From Streptomyces sp. SID12501 (lineage in GTDB: Bacteria > Actinomycetota > Actinomycetes > Streptomycetales > Streptomycetaceae), in NCBI RefSeq assembly GCF_010550245.1, contig NZ_JAAGLU010000023.1:62001-126000 (forward strand): a stretch of 64,000 bases of DNA. Reading direction: 5' to 3'. Both the position numbers and the translations under genes were made by a program. A model generated the notes under the pieces. That model had not been told where the DNA came from, ran no database searches, and worked only from the letters and a program-made list of their open reading frames with translations. This document shows, piece after piece, positions 41,753 to 49,968 of this stretch (position 1 is its first letter; each line of letters starts with the position of its first letter).

Positions 41753-43300
41753 CTACAGGTGACCCACGATGCCCCGCACCACCCCCAGCTCCACCAGATC
41801 CTGCGGCCGGATCCGGAGCTGGTCCGCCGTCGCCTCCACCTCCCCCTCCGGGCGCTTGAGGATGGCCGCCGCGAGCTCCGGGGCGATGACGGAGAAGTAG
41901 CTGTCCGGCGTCGCCCAGGTGTTGCCGGGAGCGGCGAGAGCCAGGGCGCCGCCCGAGCCGCCCTCGCCGATCAGCAGCGTGGTGACCGGCGTGCGGACGG
42001 CGGCGACCGCGCCGAACAGGTCCGCGATCGCGGCGCCCGCATCCTGGCGCTCGGCGTCGGCGTCGTTGGCGGCACCCGGGGTGTCCACCAGGGTCAGCAC
42101 CGGGATGCCGAGCCGGTCCGCGAGGCGGATCAGCCGGGCGGCGGTGCGATAGCCGGCGGGGCGGGTGGCCGTGCCGAGCTGCGCGGCGTACGCGACGGTC
42201 CGCCCGTCCGCCGCACACTCGCCGAACCCGCAGGCCATCCCGGCGTCGGTGCCACCGCAGCGGTCACCGCTGATCGCGGCGCGGCGGGTGAAGTACGCGT
42301 CCAAGTAGGCCTCGGCGCGAGGACGTTGGGGCGACCGCGCGCGCTGTACGGCGTCCCAGCCGGTGGTGGGGAGGAGGGCGGTACCAAGGGCTGGGGGCGG
42401 CGAGGGTGACGAGGGCGGCGGGCCAGCCTCCGTCGACCGGGCGTCGCCGTTACTGGCTGCACTGGCTGCACTGGCTGCACTGGCTGCACCGGATGTACTG
42501 GCGGTACCGGCGACGCCGGCTGTACCGACCGCATCGGCGCTCAGCAGGCGCAGCCAGAGGGCCAGCGTCTCCCGGAGTGCCTCCGGACGTACGACCGCGT
42601 CGGCCGCGCCCGCCGCCACCTGCGCCTCGGCCGTGTACGCCGCCGGGTCCGCGTCGGCCGGCCGGACCCGTGAACCCGCGAAGCCCACCTGGGCGCCGGG
42701 CAACGCCAGCACGACGTCGGCGCCCGCGCCCAGGGTCGCCCAACCGCCACCGGTCGTCGGATCCCGGAGGACCGCGATCTGTGGCAGGCCCGCCTCGCGT
42801 GTGAGCACCGACTGCCTTGCCACGCGCTGGAGTTGGGTCAGCGCGAGCATGCCCTCCTGCATTCGGCTGCCGCCCGTCGCGACGAGCGGGACGACGGGCA
42901 GGCGGTGGGCGCGCGCGTACTCGTACGCCAACTCCAGCCGGTCCCCGGTGCGTTCACCGAGTGAGCCGCCGAGAAAGCCGAACTCGAAGGCGATCAGCAC
43001 GGCCTGGGTGCCGCCGATGTGCGCGGTGCCGCAGACGACGGACTCCTCCTCGCCGGTACGGGCGGCGGCGCGGGCACGCGCGGCGTCGTAGCCCTGCCAG
43101 GAGAGGGGGCCGTCGGGCTTGAACTGCCTTGTGGGATGGGGGAGTTCACGGAATTCGCTGTGGGAGCCGTCGGGGGAGTCGTCGGCGAGCAGGGCGATGA
43201 GCTCGCGGGCGGTGTGCCGTCCGGGGGTGCGGTCGGTCACTGGGTCGGCCACCGGGTCAGTGACTGGATCGGCTTCTCGGTCGGTCACCGGATCAGTCAC
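41753..43300 (-). CDS. Acyl-CoA carboxylase carboxyltransferase, fused beta-like and alpha-like halves
   Basis: A 515-residue protein from GTG 43300, overlapping the matB stop by 8 nt. Residues ~40-240 are the N-terminal carboxyltransferase half (ESVVCGTAHIGGTQAVLIAFEFGFLGGSLGE, GGSRMQEGMLALTQL). Residues ~320-510 are the second half (TRPAGYRTAARLIRLADRLGIPVLTLVDTPGAANDADAERQ, LLIGEGGSGGALALAA). A Ala/Ser/Pro-rich linker joins them, with a 9-bp tandem repeat. The N-terminal zinc-finger cysteines of AccD are absent. The N-terminus repeats PVTDPVAD-like units. Coupling to matB points to malonyl-CoA or related extender supply. Confidence 0.85.
   Translation of the reverse strand: MTDPVTDREADPVTDPVADPVTDRTPGRHTARELIALLADDSPDGSHSEFRELPHPTRQFKPDGPLSWQGYDAARARAAARTGEEESVVCGTAHIGGTQAVLIAFEFGFLGGSLGERTGDRLELAYEYARAHRLPVVPLVATGGSRMQEGMLALTQLQRVARQSVLTREAGLPQIAVLRDPTTGGGWATLGAGADVVLALPGAQVGFAGSRVRPADADPAAYTAEAQVAAGAADAVVRPEALRETLALWLRLLSADAVGTAGVAGTASTSGAASAASAASAASNGDARSTEAGPPPSSPSPPPALGTALLPTTGWDAVQRARSPQRPRAEAYLDAYFTRRAAISGDRCGGTDAGMACGFGECAADGRTVAYAAQLGTATRPAGYRTAARLIRLADRLGIPVLTLVDTPGAANDADAERQDAGAAIADLFGAVAAVRTPVTTLLIGEGGSGGALALAAPGNTWATPDSYFSVIAPELAAAILKRPEGEVEATADQLRIRPQDLVELGVVRGIVGHL
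42452..42487. repeat. Four tandem 9-bp repeats in the carboxyltransferase linker
   Basis: ACTGGCTGC is repeated four times without interruption and encodes Ala-Ala-Ser units on the minus strand, exactly at the junction of the two catalytic halves. Copy number can vary in-frame without breaking the enzyme. Confidence 0.8.
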
Positions 43301-44789
43301 TGGGCAGCGCCCGCTTCATGATCTTCCCCATGTCGTTGCGCGGGAGTGCGTCCAGGTAGCGCACAACCCGGGGGCGCTTGTGCGGGGCGAGGCGACCGGC
43401 GACATGGTTCGCCAACTCGTCGGCGTCCGGCGGGGACTGGGCATCTGCGGGGACGATCCAGGCGACGACCCGCTCGCCGAGGTCGGCGTCGGGCTCCCCG
43501 GTCACGGCCGCCTCGCGCACGCCCGCGTGTTCCAGCAAGGCGTTCTCGATCTCACCCGCGCCGATCTTGTAACCGCCGCTCTTGATCAGGTCGGTGGCCT
43601 TGCGGCCGACGATGCGGACATAGCCGTCGGGATCGCGCACCGCCATGTCACCGGTGCGGAACCAGCCGTCGGCGGTGAAGGCGGCGGCGGTGGCGTCGGG
43701 CCGGTTGAGGTACTCCGTGAACAGGTTCGGCCCGCGCACCTGGATCTCGCCCACGGTTTCGCCGTCGTACGCCGTGATGGGCGCCCCGTCCTCCTCGACG
43801 AGCCGCAGCTCGACGCCCGGAAGCGGTACGCCGACCGTGCCCGCGCGAGGCTCGCCGTCCGCGCGAACACTGGTATTCATCAGTGTTTCGGTCATGCCGT
43901 AGCGCTCCACGATCCGTCGGCCGGTCGCGGCCGTGATCCGCTCGTGGTCGTGCACTGGCAGCGCGGCGGAGCCGGAGACGAGCAGACGGGCCCGGCCGAG
44001 GGCCTCGGCGAGTTCCGGGTCGCCGGGGAGCGCTTCCGCGATCCGGTGGTACATCGTCGGCACGCCGAACAGCATCGTCGCCCCGTCGTTCAGCTCGCGG
44101 GTCACGCCCTGCGTCCCGAACCGTCCGAGGTGCCTTACCGAGCCGCCGAGCCGCAGCGGGCCGAGGATGCCGATGATCAGACCGTGCACGTGAAAGAGCG
44201 GAAGCCCGTGCACGAGCACGTCCTCGGAGGTCCACTGCCAGGCGTCGGCGAGCGCGTCCAGGGTGGCGGCGACGGCCCGGCGTGGGATGACGGCCCCCTT
44301 CGGCGGGCCGGTGGTGCCCGAGGTGTAGACGATCAGGGCGGGCGTTTCGGGGGCCGGTTCGTACGTTGTCCTGGGGGCCCCGGCGGACGTACGCGCATCG
44401 ACGTTGACGTCCACGTCGACATCGGTGCGCTCCAACGAGCCGAACGCCGAGGGGAGTTGGTCGCCGGGGGCGGTGAGTACGAGCGCGGGTGAGCTGTCCT
44501 TCAGGATGTGCCCCAACTCGCTCTCGCCCGACTTCGGGTTGAGCGGCACCGCCGGGACCCCGGCCAGCAGCGCGGCCACGACACCGACAGCCGTCTCCAG
44601 CGTCGGTGTCGCCCAGACGGCGACCGGGCCGCCCGCGCCGGAGATCCGGTGGGCAAGGGCTCCGGCCGAGGCGGCGAGCTCGGCGTACGTCAGCGAGCGA
44701 TCGCCGAAGCGCAGGGCGGGCCGCTCGTCCGGGGTGTCTGTCGAGGTGCCGGTCGGGTCGTCGGTCAGCCCTGGGAAGAGAGAGGACAC
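43293..44789 (-). CDS. matB: Malonyl-CoA synthetase MatB
   Basis: A 498-residue ANL-superfamily ligase beginning MSSLFPGLT. Motifs: YTSGTTGPPKGAV (P-loop), ERYGMTET (A5), GWFRTGDMAVRDPDGYVRIVGRKATDLIKSGGYKIGAGEIE (A7-A8 hinge) and the C-terminal catalytic Lys in PRNDMGKIMKRAL. The sequence closely resembles Streptomyces coelicolor MatB as I recall it, including SVRADGEPRAGTVGVPLPGVELRLVEEDG. It activates malonate or methylmalonate to the CoA ester using ATP. Overlap with the carboxyltransferase gene implies joint expression, with matB first. Confidence 0.93.
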   Translation of the reverse strand: MSSLFPGLTDDPTGTSTDTPDERPALRFGDRSLTYAELAASAGALAHRISGAGGPVAVWATPTLETAVGVVAALLAGVPAVPLNPKSGESELGHILKDSSPALVLTAPGDQLPSAFGSLERTDVDVDVNVDARTSAGAPRTTYEPAPETPALIVYTSGTTGPPKGAVIPRRAVAATLDALADAWQWTSEDVLVHGLPLFHVHGLIIGILGPLRLGGSVRHLGRFGTQGVTRELNDGATMLFGVPTMYHRIAEALPGDPELAEALGRARLLVSGSAALPVHDHERITAATGRRIVERYGMTETLMNTSVRADGEPRAGTVGVPLPGVELRLVEEDGAPITAYDGETVGEIQVRGPNLFTEYLNRPDATAAAFTADGWFRTGDMAVRDPDGYVRIVGRKATDLIKSGGYKIGAGEIENALLEHAGVREAAVTGEPDADLGERVVAWIVPADAQSPPDADELANHVAGRLAPHKRPRVVRYLDALPRNDMGKIMKRALPSD

Positions 44790-45094
44790 GCGTCGTACTC
44801 CTTAACTTGTCACGTCGTCGTACACGCGCGTTGGCGCGTTGGTACCGGCGGTCACGACTCCTCCGTACACCATCGGCTGCCGGAAGAAACGTTCACGGTC
44901 GACCATCGTCACCACGGGCACCGAGCAGTTGGGTTTCCCGCCGGGTTCCTCGTTCCGCCACCGATGCTGCGGCTTGCCCGAAGGTGAAGGTCAAGAGCTT
45001 GTTAACCTTCACCCGGTGTCACCATCAGTGGTGAACCAGCAGTACACGCCTTACAGCCTGTCTGCCGCCCGCACGCCTCGCCGAGGGAGTCCCC
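44790..45094. other. Divergent intergenic region upstream of matB and the ATP-grasp gene
   Basis: 305 bp with no supported gene. Moderately lower GC around 44805-44830 and 44995-45020 probably marks the two promoters; I see no strong palindrome. Confidence 0.55.
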
Positions 45095-45970
45095 GTGGTC
45101 CGCATCGCGATCGTCACCTACGACCCCCGGCCGGATACCAGCAAGGACCGCGATTTCCCGCTCCTGGTAAGGGAGTTGGTGGCAGCCGGGGCCGACGCGA
45201 CCGCCGTCCACTGGGACGACCCCGACGTCGACTGGGCCTCCTTCGATCTCACCGTGGTCCGGTCCCCCTGGGACTACACCTGGCGCGCGGAGGAGTTCGC
45301 GGGCTGGCTGGAGCGGTGCGGGAAGGTCACGCGGGTCGCGAATCCGGTCGGCGTCCTGCGCTGGAACATGGACAAGCGGTACCTCGGTGAGCTGGCCGCG
45401 GCCGGTGTCCCCACGGTCCCCACCTGCTATCTGGCCCCCGGCGACGCCCCCGACCTCCCCGACGACCGCGAGTACGTCGTCAAGCCCACCTCCGGCGCCG
45501 GTGCCCGTTACGCCGCCCGCTACGTGCCCGAGGACCGGGAGACGGCCGTACGGCATCTCGCGCGGATGCACGCCGAGGGGTTCACCGCGATGGTGCAGCC
45601 GTACGTCGGGAGCATCGACGTCACCGGGGAACGTGCCCTGCAGTTCTTCGGCGGGAGTCTTCTGCACGCCAGCCGCAAGGGGGCCGTGCTGGCTCCTGGC
45701 ACGGCGTACGACGACGACAAGGTCGCCCATCCCGACCTTGAGGTCTGGTCCCCGACCCCGGCCGAACTCGCCCTTGCCGAAAGGGCGTTGGCCGCTGTGC
45801 CGGACAACTCCGGACTCCTGTACGCCCGTGTGGACCTCGTCATCGGTGACGACGGTGAACCCCTGGTCATGGAACTGGAGTTGATCGAGCCGAACCTGTT
45901 CCTCGATCTGCATCCGGACTCGGTGCCGGTGGTCGTGCAGGCCATCCTGCGGGCCGCCGTCGGCCGATAG
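45095..45970 (+). CDS. ATP-grasp domain protein
   Basis: A 291-residue protein; GAGGGAG lies 5 nt before GTG 45095. The N-terminal Rossmann-like part (VRIAIVTYDP, FDLTVVRSPWDYTWRAEEFAGWL) leads to an ATP-grasp fold: WNMDKRYLGELAAAGVPTVPT, EYVVKPTSGAGARYAARY (ATP-binding Lys), MVQPYVGSIDVTGERALQFF and LYARVDLVIGDDGEPLVMELELIEPNLFL with Mg2+-binding Glu/Asn. It resembles the stand-alone ATP-grasp ligases that form amide or ester bonds between small molecules. Substrates unknown. Confidence 0.82.
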   Translation: MVRIAIVTYDPRPDTSKDRDFPLLVRELVAAGADATAVHWDDPDVDWASFDLTVVRSPWDYTWRAEEFAGWLERCGKVTRVANPVGVLRWNMDKRYLGELAAAGVPTVPTCYLAPGDAPDLPDDREYVVKPTSGAGARYAARYVPEDRETAVRHLARMHAEGFTAMVQPYVGSIDVTGERALQFFGGSLLHASRKGAVLAPGTAYDDDKVAHPDLEVWSPTPAELALAERALAAVPDNSGLLYARVDLVIGDDGEPLVMELELIEPNLFLDLHPDSVPVVVQAILRAAVGR

Positions 45971-46001
45971 CGACTGTCCTTTGTCCTTGCCGTCGGGCCC
46001 G

Positions 46002-46592
46002 TCAGCCCCTGACCGCCACCCGCTGCAGCAGTCCCCACGTGAACTCCGCCACGCACTCCCGCCGTACTCCCGTTCCCGTTCCCGTCCCCGTCCCGTCCGG
46101 TGCCGTGAACGCCAGGCCCCAGCGGGTCGGGGCCGTGCCCTCCAGGGGGCGTGCGGGGGCGAAGGCGTGGGCGACCTCGTCGACCGTGCAGGACCAGGGG
46201 CGCAGGTCGTCCGGCGTGCGGAGTTCGGGCGCGGGGGAGCCCGGGGCACGGACCAGCCACTCGTTCCAGACCACGTGGTCCGGGGCCACGAGCACCTCGA
46301 AGCGCAGGTCGGGCCAGAGGGGGATCGGCCACAGCCAGGCCTCGCACTCCAGGTCGCCGATCCTGCGGGGCGTCACCGACTCCGGGGCGCCGAGGACCGA
46401 GCGGTATCGGGAGGCGGCGGCGCGGGCGCGTGGGGAGCGGAGCATCGCCTGCCAGCGTTTGTTGGCCTCGCGCATGTCCGCGATCGACACGCCCAGCTCG
46501 TGCCGGGCGTTCTCCACCAGGTCCGGGTTGTGGTCGGCCATGCGGCGCAGCAGCACCAGCTGGAAGTCGCTCACCGTGAACATGCGAACCAT
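46002..46592 (-). CDS. Conserved hypothetical protein
   Basis: Up to 196 residues starting MVRMFTVSDF (ATG 46592; ATG 46583 is an alternative and neither has a good ribosome site). It begins with a helix-rich segment (LVLLRRMADHNPDLVENARHELGVSIADMREANKRWQAML) followed by a Trp-rich domain (CEAWLWPIPLWPDLRFEVLVAPDHVVWNEWLVRAP). A Gly-Thr repeat (TGTGTGTG) near the C-terminus reflects repeated cccgtt bases. I do not recognise the family; no signal peptide or TM segment. Confidence 0.7.
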   Translation of the reverse strand: MVRMFTVSDFQLVLLRRMADHNPDLVENARHELGVSIADMREANKRWQAMLRSPRARAAASRYRSVLGAPESVTPRRIGDLECEAWLWPIPLWPDLRFEVLVAPDHVVWNEWLVRAPGSPAPELRTPDDLRPWSCTVDEVAHAFAPARPLEGTAPTRWGLAFTAPDGTGTGTGTGVRRECVAEFTWGLLQRVAVRG

Positions 46593-46780
46593 CGTCTCGT
46601 ACCTGCCGGGAAGCGCGGGCAGTCACGGACGGCAACGAAGCCATCGCACGCCCATTGCCCGCCCGAGTCCTTGTGGCTAGCCTGTCCTCTGTTCGTCATG
46701 CCGATCGTCTGTTGAAATCTCGAACGTCGTCGAAAGGCGTCGAGACCACCGACACCTTGAACACAAGAGAGGGGGCCGTC

Positions 46781-47554
46781 ATGGGACGCCTCGTACCTGC
46801 CGTGACCCGGGCTCTCGACATTCTTGAGCTCTTCCTGGACGGAGACGGCACACTCTCCGCCCCGGACATAGTGCGCCGACTCCAGTTGCCGCGCACCACC
46901 GTGCACGAACTGGTGACGACTCTCGCCGCCCGTTCGTACATCGTGCAGGTCCCCGGCCAGCCGGGACGCTACCGCCTGGGCGTGCGCCCGTACCAGCTCG
47001 GCAGCCGTTACGCCGAGCAGCTCGACCTGGCCGCGGAGGGCCTCCAGGTGGCCCGTTCCGTCGCCGAGACGTGCGACGAGACGGTGCATGTCGCGATCCT
47101 CGAGGGCACGGACGTCATCTACATCGCGAAGATGGACTCCACCCACGCGGTACGGATGGTGTCGGCGGCCGGCCGCCGCCTGCCCGCCCACTGCACGTCC
47201 GTGGGCAAGATGCTGCTGGCCTCGTTGCCCGACCACGAGCTCTCCGCACGGGTCCCCGACAACGTCCCGCTGCCCGCGATGACGCCGAACAGCATCACCG
47301 ACCCGGCTGCCCTGCGCGAGGCCCTCGCGGAGATCCGCCGCCGGGGCGTCGCCGTGGAGAACCGCGAGTCGAACCCGGACGTCAGCTGTGTTGCGGCACC
47401 GGTGTACGACCGCACGGGCCGGGTGGTCGCCGCGCTGTCGATCTCCGTCCCGATGATCCGCTGGAGCGAGGACCATCGTTCGGAGCTGGAGCAGCTCGCC
47501 GTCAAGGGCGCCGCCGAACTCTCCGAGCGTCTCGGTCACCGGAGCGTGGCATGA
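46781..47554 (+). CDS. IclR family transcriptional regulator
   Basis: A 257-residue protein; GAGAGGGGG precedes ATG 46781. N-terminal winged helix: VTRALDILELFLDGDGTLSAPDIVRRLQLPRTTVHELVTTLAARSYI. The C-terminal IclR effector domain includes VHVAILEGTDVIYIAKMDST, CTSVGKMLLASLPD and SCVAAPVYDRTGRVVAALSISVP. Its stop overlaps the ATG of the SMP-30 gene as ATGA, so the regulator is translationally coupled to an enzyme it probably controls. Sugar acids or lactones are likely effectors given the neighbour. Confidence 0.93.
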   Translation: MGRLVPAVTRALDILELFLDGDGTLSAPDIVRRLQLPRTTVHELVTTLAARSYIVQVPGQPGRYRLGVRPYQLGSRYAEQLDLAAEGLQVARSVAETCDETVHVAILEGTDVIYIAKMDSTHAVRMVSAAGRRLPAHCTSVGKMLLASLPDHELSARVPDNVPLPAMTPNSITDPAALREALAEIRRRGVAVENRESNPDVSCVAAPVYDRTGRVVAALSISVPMIRWSEDHRSELEQLAVKGAAELSERLGHRSVA

Positions 47555-48447
47555 CGACGTACGAGCCCAACCTCGAAGTGGCGGTCCAGGCGCAGGCGAC
47601 CCTCGGTGAGGGCCCGACCTGGGACGCGGCGAGGTCCCGGCTGATCTGGATCGACATCCTCGGCTCCCGGGTCAACACCTACGACCCGTCGACCGGCCGC
47701 CGCACGGTCATGGCGACCGAACAGCACGTGGGCGCCGCCAAGCCGCGCGCGGGCGGCGGCCTGGTCCTGAACCTGCGCGACGGAGTCGCCCTCTACGACG
47801 GTGACGGCGATGGTGGCGGCGAGGGCGCCGCCCCCGCCACCGGCTTCCGCTGGCTGCACCACGACCCGACGCCCGGGCGTCGGGCGAACGACGCGGCGGT
47901 GGCCCCCGACGGCTCCCTGTGGGCCGGCACGATGCGCTACGACGAGGCGCCGGGCGGCGGCAGCCTGTCCCGGCTCACGGGCGACGGCGCGGTCACGACC
48001 GTCCTCGACGACGTGGCGGTGAGCAACGGCACGGGCTGGAGCCCGGACGGTCGCCTGATGTACTACATCGACTCCCCGACCCGCCGTGTCGACGTCTTCG
48101 ACGTGTCGGCCGACGGGCGGAGCGTCACCAACCGCCGCCCACTGGCGCTGATCGAGGAGGGCGCGGGCTTCCCCGACGGCCTGACGGTCGACGCGGACGG
48201 CTGCGTCTGGGTCGCCCTGTGGGAAGGCGGAGCGGTCCGCCGCTACACACCCTCCGGCGCCCTGGACCGCACGATCACCCTCCCCACGGTCCGCCCCACG
48301 GCCTGCGCCTTCGGCGGCCCGGACCTCACGGACCTGTACATCACCACGGCCCGCGTCGGTCTGTCCTCCCCCCACCCGATGTCGGGCTCGCTCCTGGTAG
48401 TACCGGGAGCGGGCAAGGGAGTCGCGCAGCCGGCGTTCGCGGGCTGA
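47551..48447 (+). CDS. SMP-30/gluconolactonase-like protein
   Basis: A 298-residue six-bladed beta-propeller: ATLGEGPTWDAARSRLIWIDILGSRV (metal-binding Glu), RANDAAVAPDGSLWAGTMRYDEAPGGGSLSRL (Asn/Asp), VAVSNGTGWSPDGRLMYYIDSPTRRVDVFD (substrate/metal Asn and Asp) and FPDGLTVDADGCVWVALWEGGAVRRYTP. These are SMP-30/regucalcin lactonase motifs. It would hydrolyse aldonolactones in sugar catabolism. Coupled to the IclR gene upstream. Confidence 0.9.
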   Translation: MTTYEPNLEVAVQAQATLGEGPTWDAARSRLIWIDILGSRVNTYDPSTGRRTVMATEQHVGAAKPRAGGGLVLNLRDGVALYDGDGDGGGEGAAPATGFRWLHHDPTPGRRANDAAVAPDGSLWAGTMRYDEAPGGGSLSRLTGDGAVTTVLDDVAVSNGTGWSPDGRLMYYIDSPTRRVDVFDVSADGRSVTNRRPLALIEEGAGFPDGLTVDADGCVWVALWEGGAVRRYTPSGALDRTITLPTVRPTACAFGGPDLTDLYITTARVGLSSPHPMSGSLLVVPGAGKGVAQPAFAG

Positions 48448-48503
48448 CGGGACGACGGCACGACGGGGCGACTGGACGACGACCGTCAGACGGGTTGCGT
48501 CAA

Positions 48504-48544
48504 CGGCCGGGCAGGCAACGGGAATTCCGTCGCCCGCCCGGCCG
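48504..48544. terminator. Hairpin terminator between convergent SMP-30 and FAD oxygenase genes
   Basis: CGGCCGGGC (48504-48512) pairs with GCCCGGCCG (48536-48544) across a 23-nt loop that itself contains GGAATTCC. It probably works on both strands. Confidence 0.65.
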
Positions 48545-48570
48545 TCGTCACCTCATGGCCCTCGCCACTG

Positions 48571-49968
48571 TCACTCGGCCGCCTTCCACTCCTCCGGCCG
48601 CAGCGGCGGCCCGCTCAGCGGTGGCTTCAGCGGGCCGATCGCCGCCGCCAGCAGGACACTTGGCGCCAGCAGTACCTCGGCGCCGCGTTCCAGCGACGTC
48701 ACGTCCGTCACCCGGCGCGCGATACGGCCGTTGCCCGCCGCCGTGCACATGAGGCGGCCCACGTAGGCCGCCAGCAGACGGTCCCGCAGGGTGGGGCCGT
48801 GCTCCGTGGCGCCGGGGTAGAAGACGTCCTGGCTCGTCGCCAGGTCCCAGGCAGCCGCGACCGGGCGGGCCACCGCCTTCTGGATACGGCGTGACAGACC
48901 GGGCGTGCCCCAGCCATGACGGCGGATCACATCCCGCAGGACCACGGCACTCTGGGCCGCCACCGACATTCCGTGGCCGTAGACCGGGTTGTACGCGGCC
49001 AGCGCGTCGCCGATCACCGTGAAGTTCTCCGGCCAGTCACGCATCCGCTCGTAGTAGTGACGGCGGTTCGGCGTCGTACGGGTGACGGAGACGTCCGTCA
49101 GCGCCTCCGCTCCCGCGAGCAGGTCGGCGATCACCGGGTGGCGCAGCTCCTCGCGGGCGAAACGCGTGAACTCCGCTCCGTCCGTGGGGGGTTCGCTGCC
49201 CCGGGTGCCGGACAGGGAGACCAGCCAGCAGCCGTCCTCGACGGGCATGAGAACGCCTGCCCGGCCCGGACCGCCCGCCCTCGGGTCCGCCTGCACGTTG
49301 ACCACCGGGTAGCCCTGCCGGGCCGGTTCGGGCGCCCGGTACAGCCGACTGGCGTACGCGAGCCCGGAGTCGACGACGCGGCGGGGCGGCTCGGGCAGCC
49401 CCAACTCGCGCAGCCAGTGAGGGGTGCGCGAGGCGCGGCCGGTGGCGTCCACGACCAGGTCGGCGTGGAGTGTGCGCCGGCTGCCGTCGGCGCCGCGCAA
49501 CCGCACGCCGGTGACGGCCTCGTCCGTGCCCTCAAGACCCAACACCTCGGCGTGCTCGACCAGTTTGATCCGGTCGTCGTCCAGGATCTGGGCCCGGACC
49601 GTCGCGTCCAGCAGGTCCCTGCCGCACAGGAAGACGTGGTGCGACTCGTCCCACCGCCGGAACCAGCCCTGCGGCGCCAGCGCGACCATGTCCGTCGTGA
49701 CCGCCAGCCGGTGCGCACCGGCGTCGAGCAGCAACTCGCCCACGCCCGGCACCAGTTCCTCGACCGCCCGGGCACCGCCGGACCACAGCAGGTGCGCGTG
49801 CCGGGCCTGCGGCAGGTTCCTGCGCGGCTCGGGGCCGTCCGGCAGGACGTCACGCTCCACGACGGTCACGCGCTGGGCGAACCCGACCAGGGCGCGGGCC
49901 GCGAGCAGCCCGGCGAGCGACCCGCCGAGGACCACGGCGGATCTGACGGGAGACGACTGATCACTCAT
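48571..49968 (-). CDS. FAD-dependent oxidoreductase (epoxidase/hydroxylase-like)
   Basis: A 465-residue protein starting MSDQSSPVRS. The FAD-binding Rossmann motif is AVVLGGSLAGLLAARAL (GxSxAG), then VERDVLPDGPEPRRNLPQARHAHLLWSGG (typical of the squalene-epoxidase-like actinomycete group), DLVVDATGRASRTP and FTVIGDALAAYNPVYGHGMSVAAQSA (GDA motif). Substrate unknown. Its ATG overlaps the stop of the MAB_1171c-like gene by 8 nt, making it the last gene of a four-gene operon. Confidence 0.88.
   Translation of the reverse strand: MSDQSSPVRSAVVLGGSLAGLLAARALVGFAQRVTVVERDVLPDGPEPRRNLPQARHAHLLWSGGARAVEELVPGVGELLLDAGAHRLAVTTDMVALAPQGWFRRWDESHHVFLCGRDLLDATVRAQILDDDRIKLVEHAEVLGLEGTDEAVTGVRLRGADGSRRTLHADLVVDATGRASRTPHWLRELGLPEPPRRVVDSGLAYASRLYRAPEPARQGYPVVNVQADPRAGGPGRAGVLMPVEDGCWLVSLSGTRGSEPPTDGAEFTRFAREELRHPVIADLLAGAEALTDVSVTRTTPNRRHYYERMRDWPENFTVIGDALAAYNPVYGHGMSVAAQSAVVLRDVIRRHGWGTPGLSRRIQKAVARPVAAAWDLATSQDVFYPGATEHGPTLRDRLLAAYVGRLMCTAAGNGRIARRVTDVTSLERGAEVLLAPSVLLAAAIGPLKPPLSGPPLRPEEWKAAE

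Noticed and set aside
42452..42487. Short tandem repeats considered as a CRISPR array
   Set aside because: Units are 9 bp, contiguous, without spacers, and encode an Ala/Ser linker in-frame.
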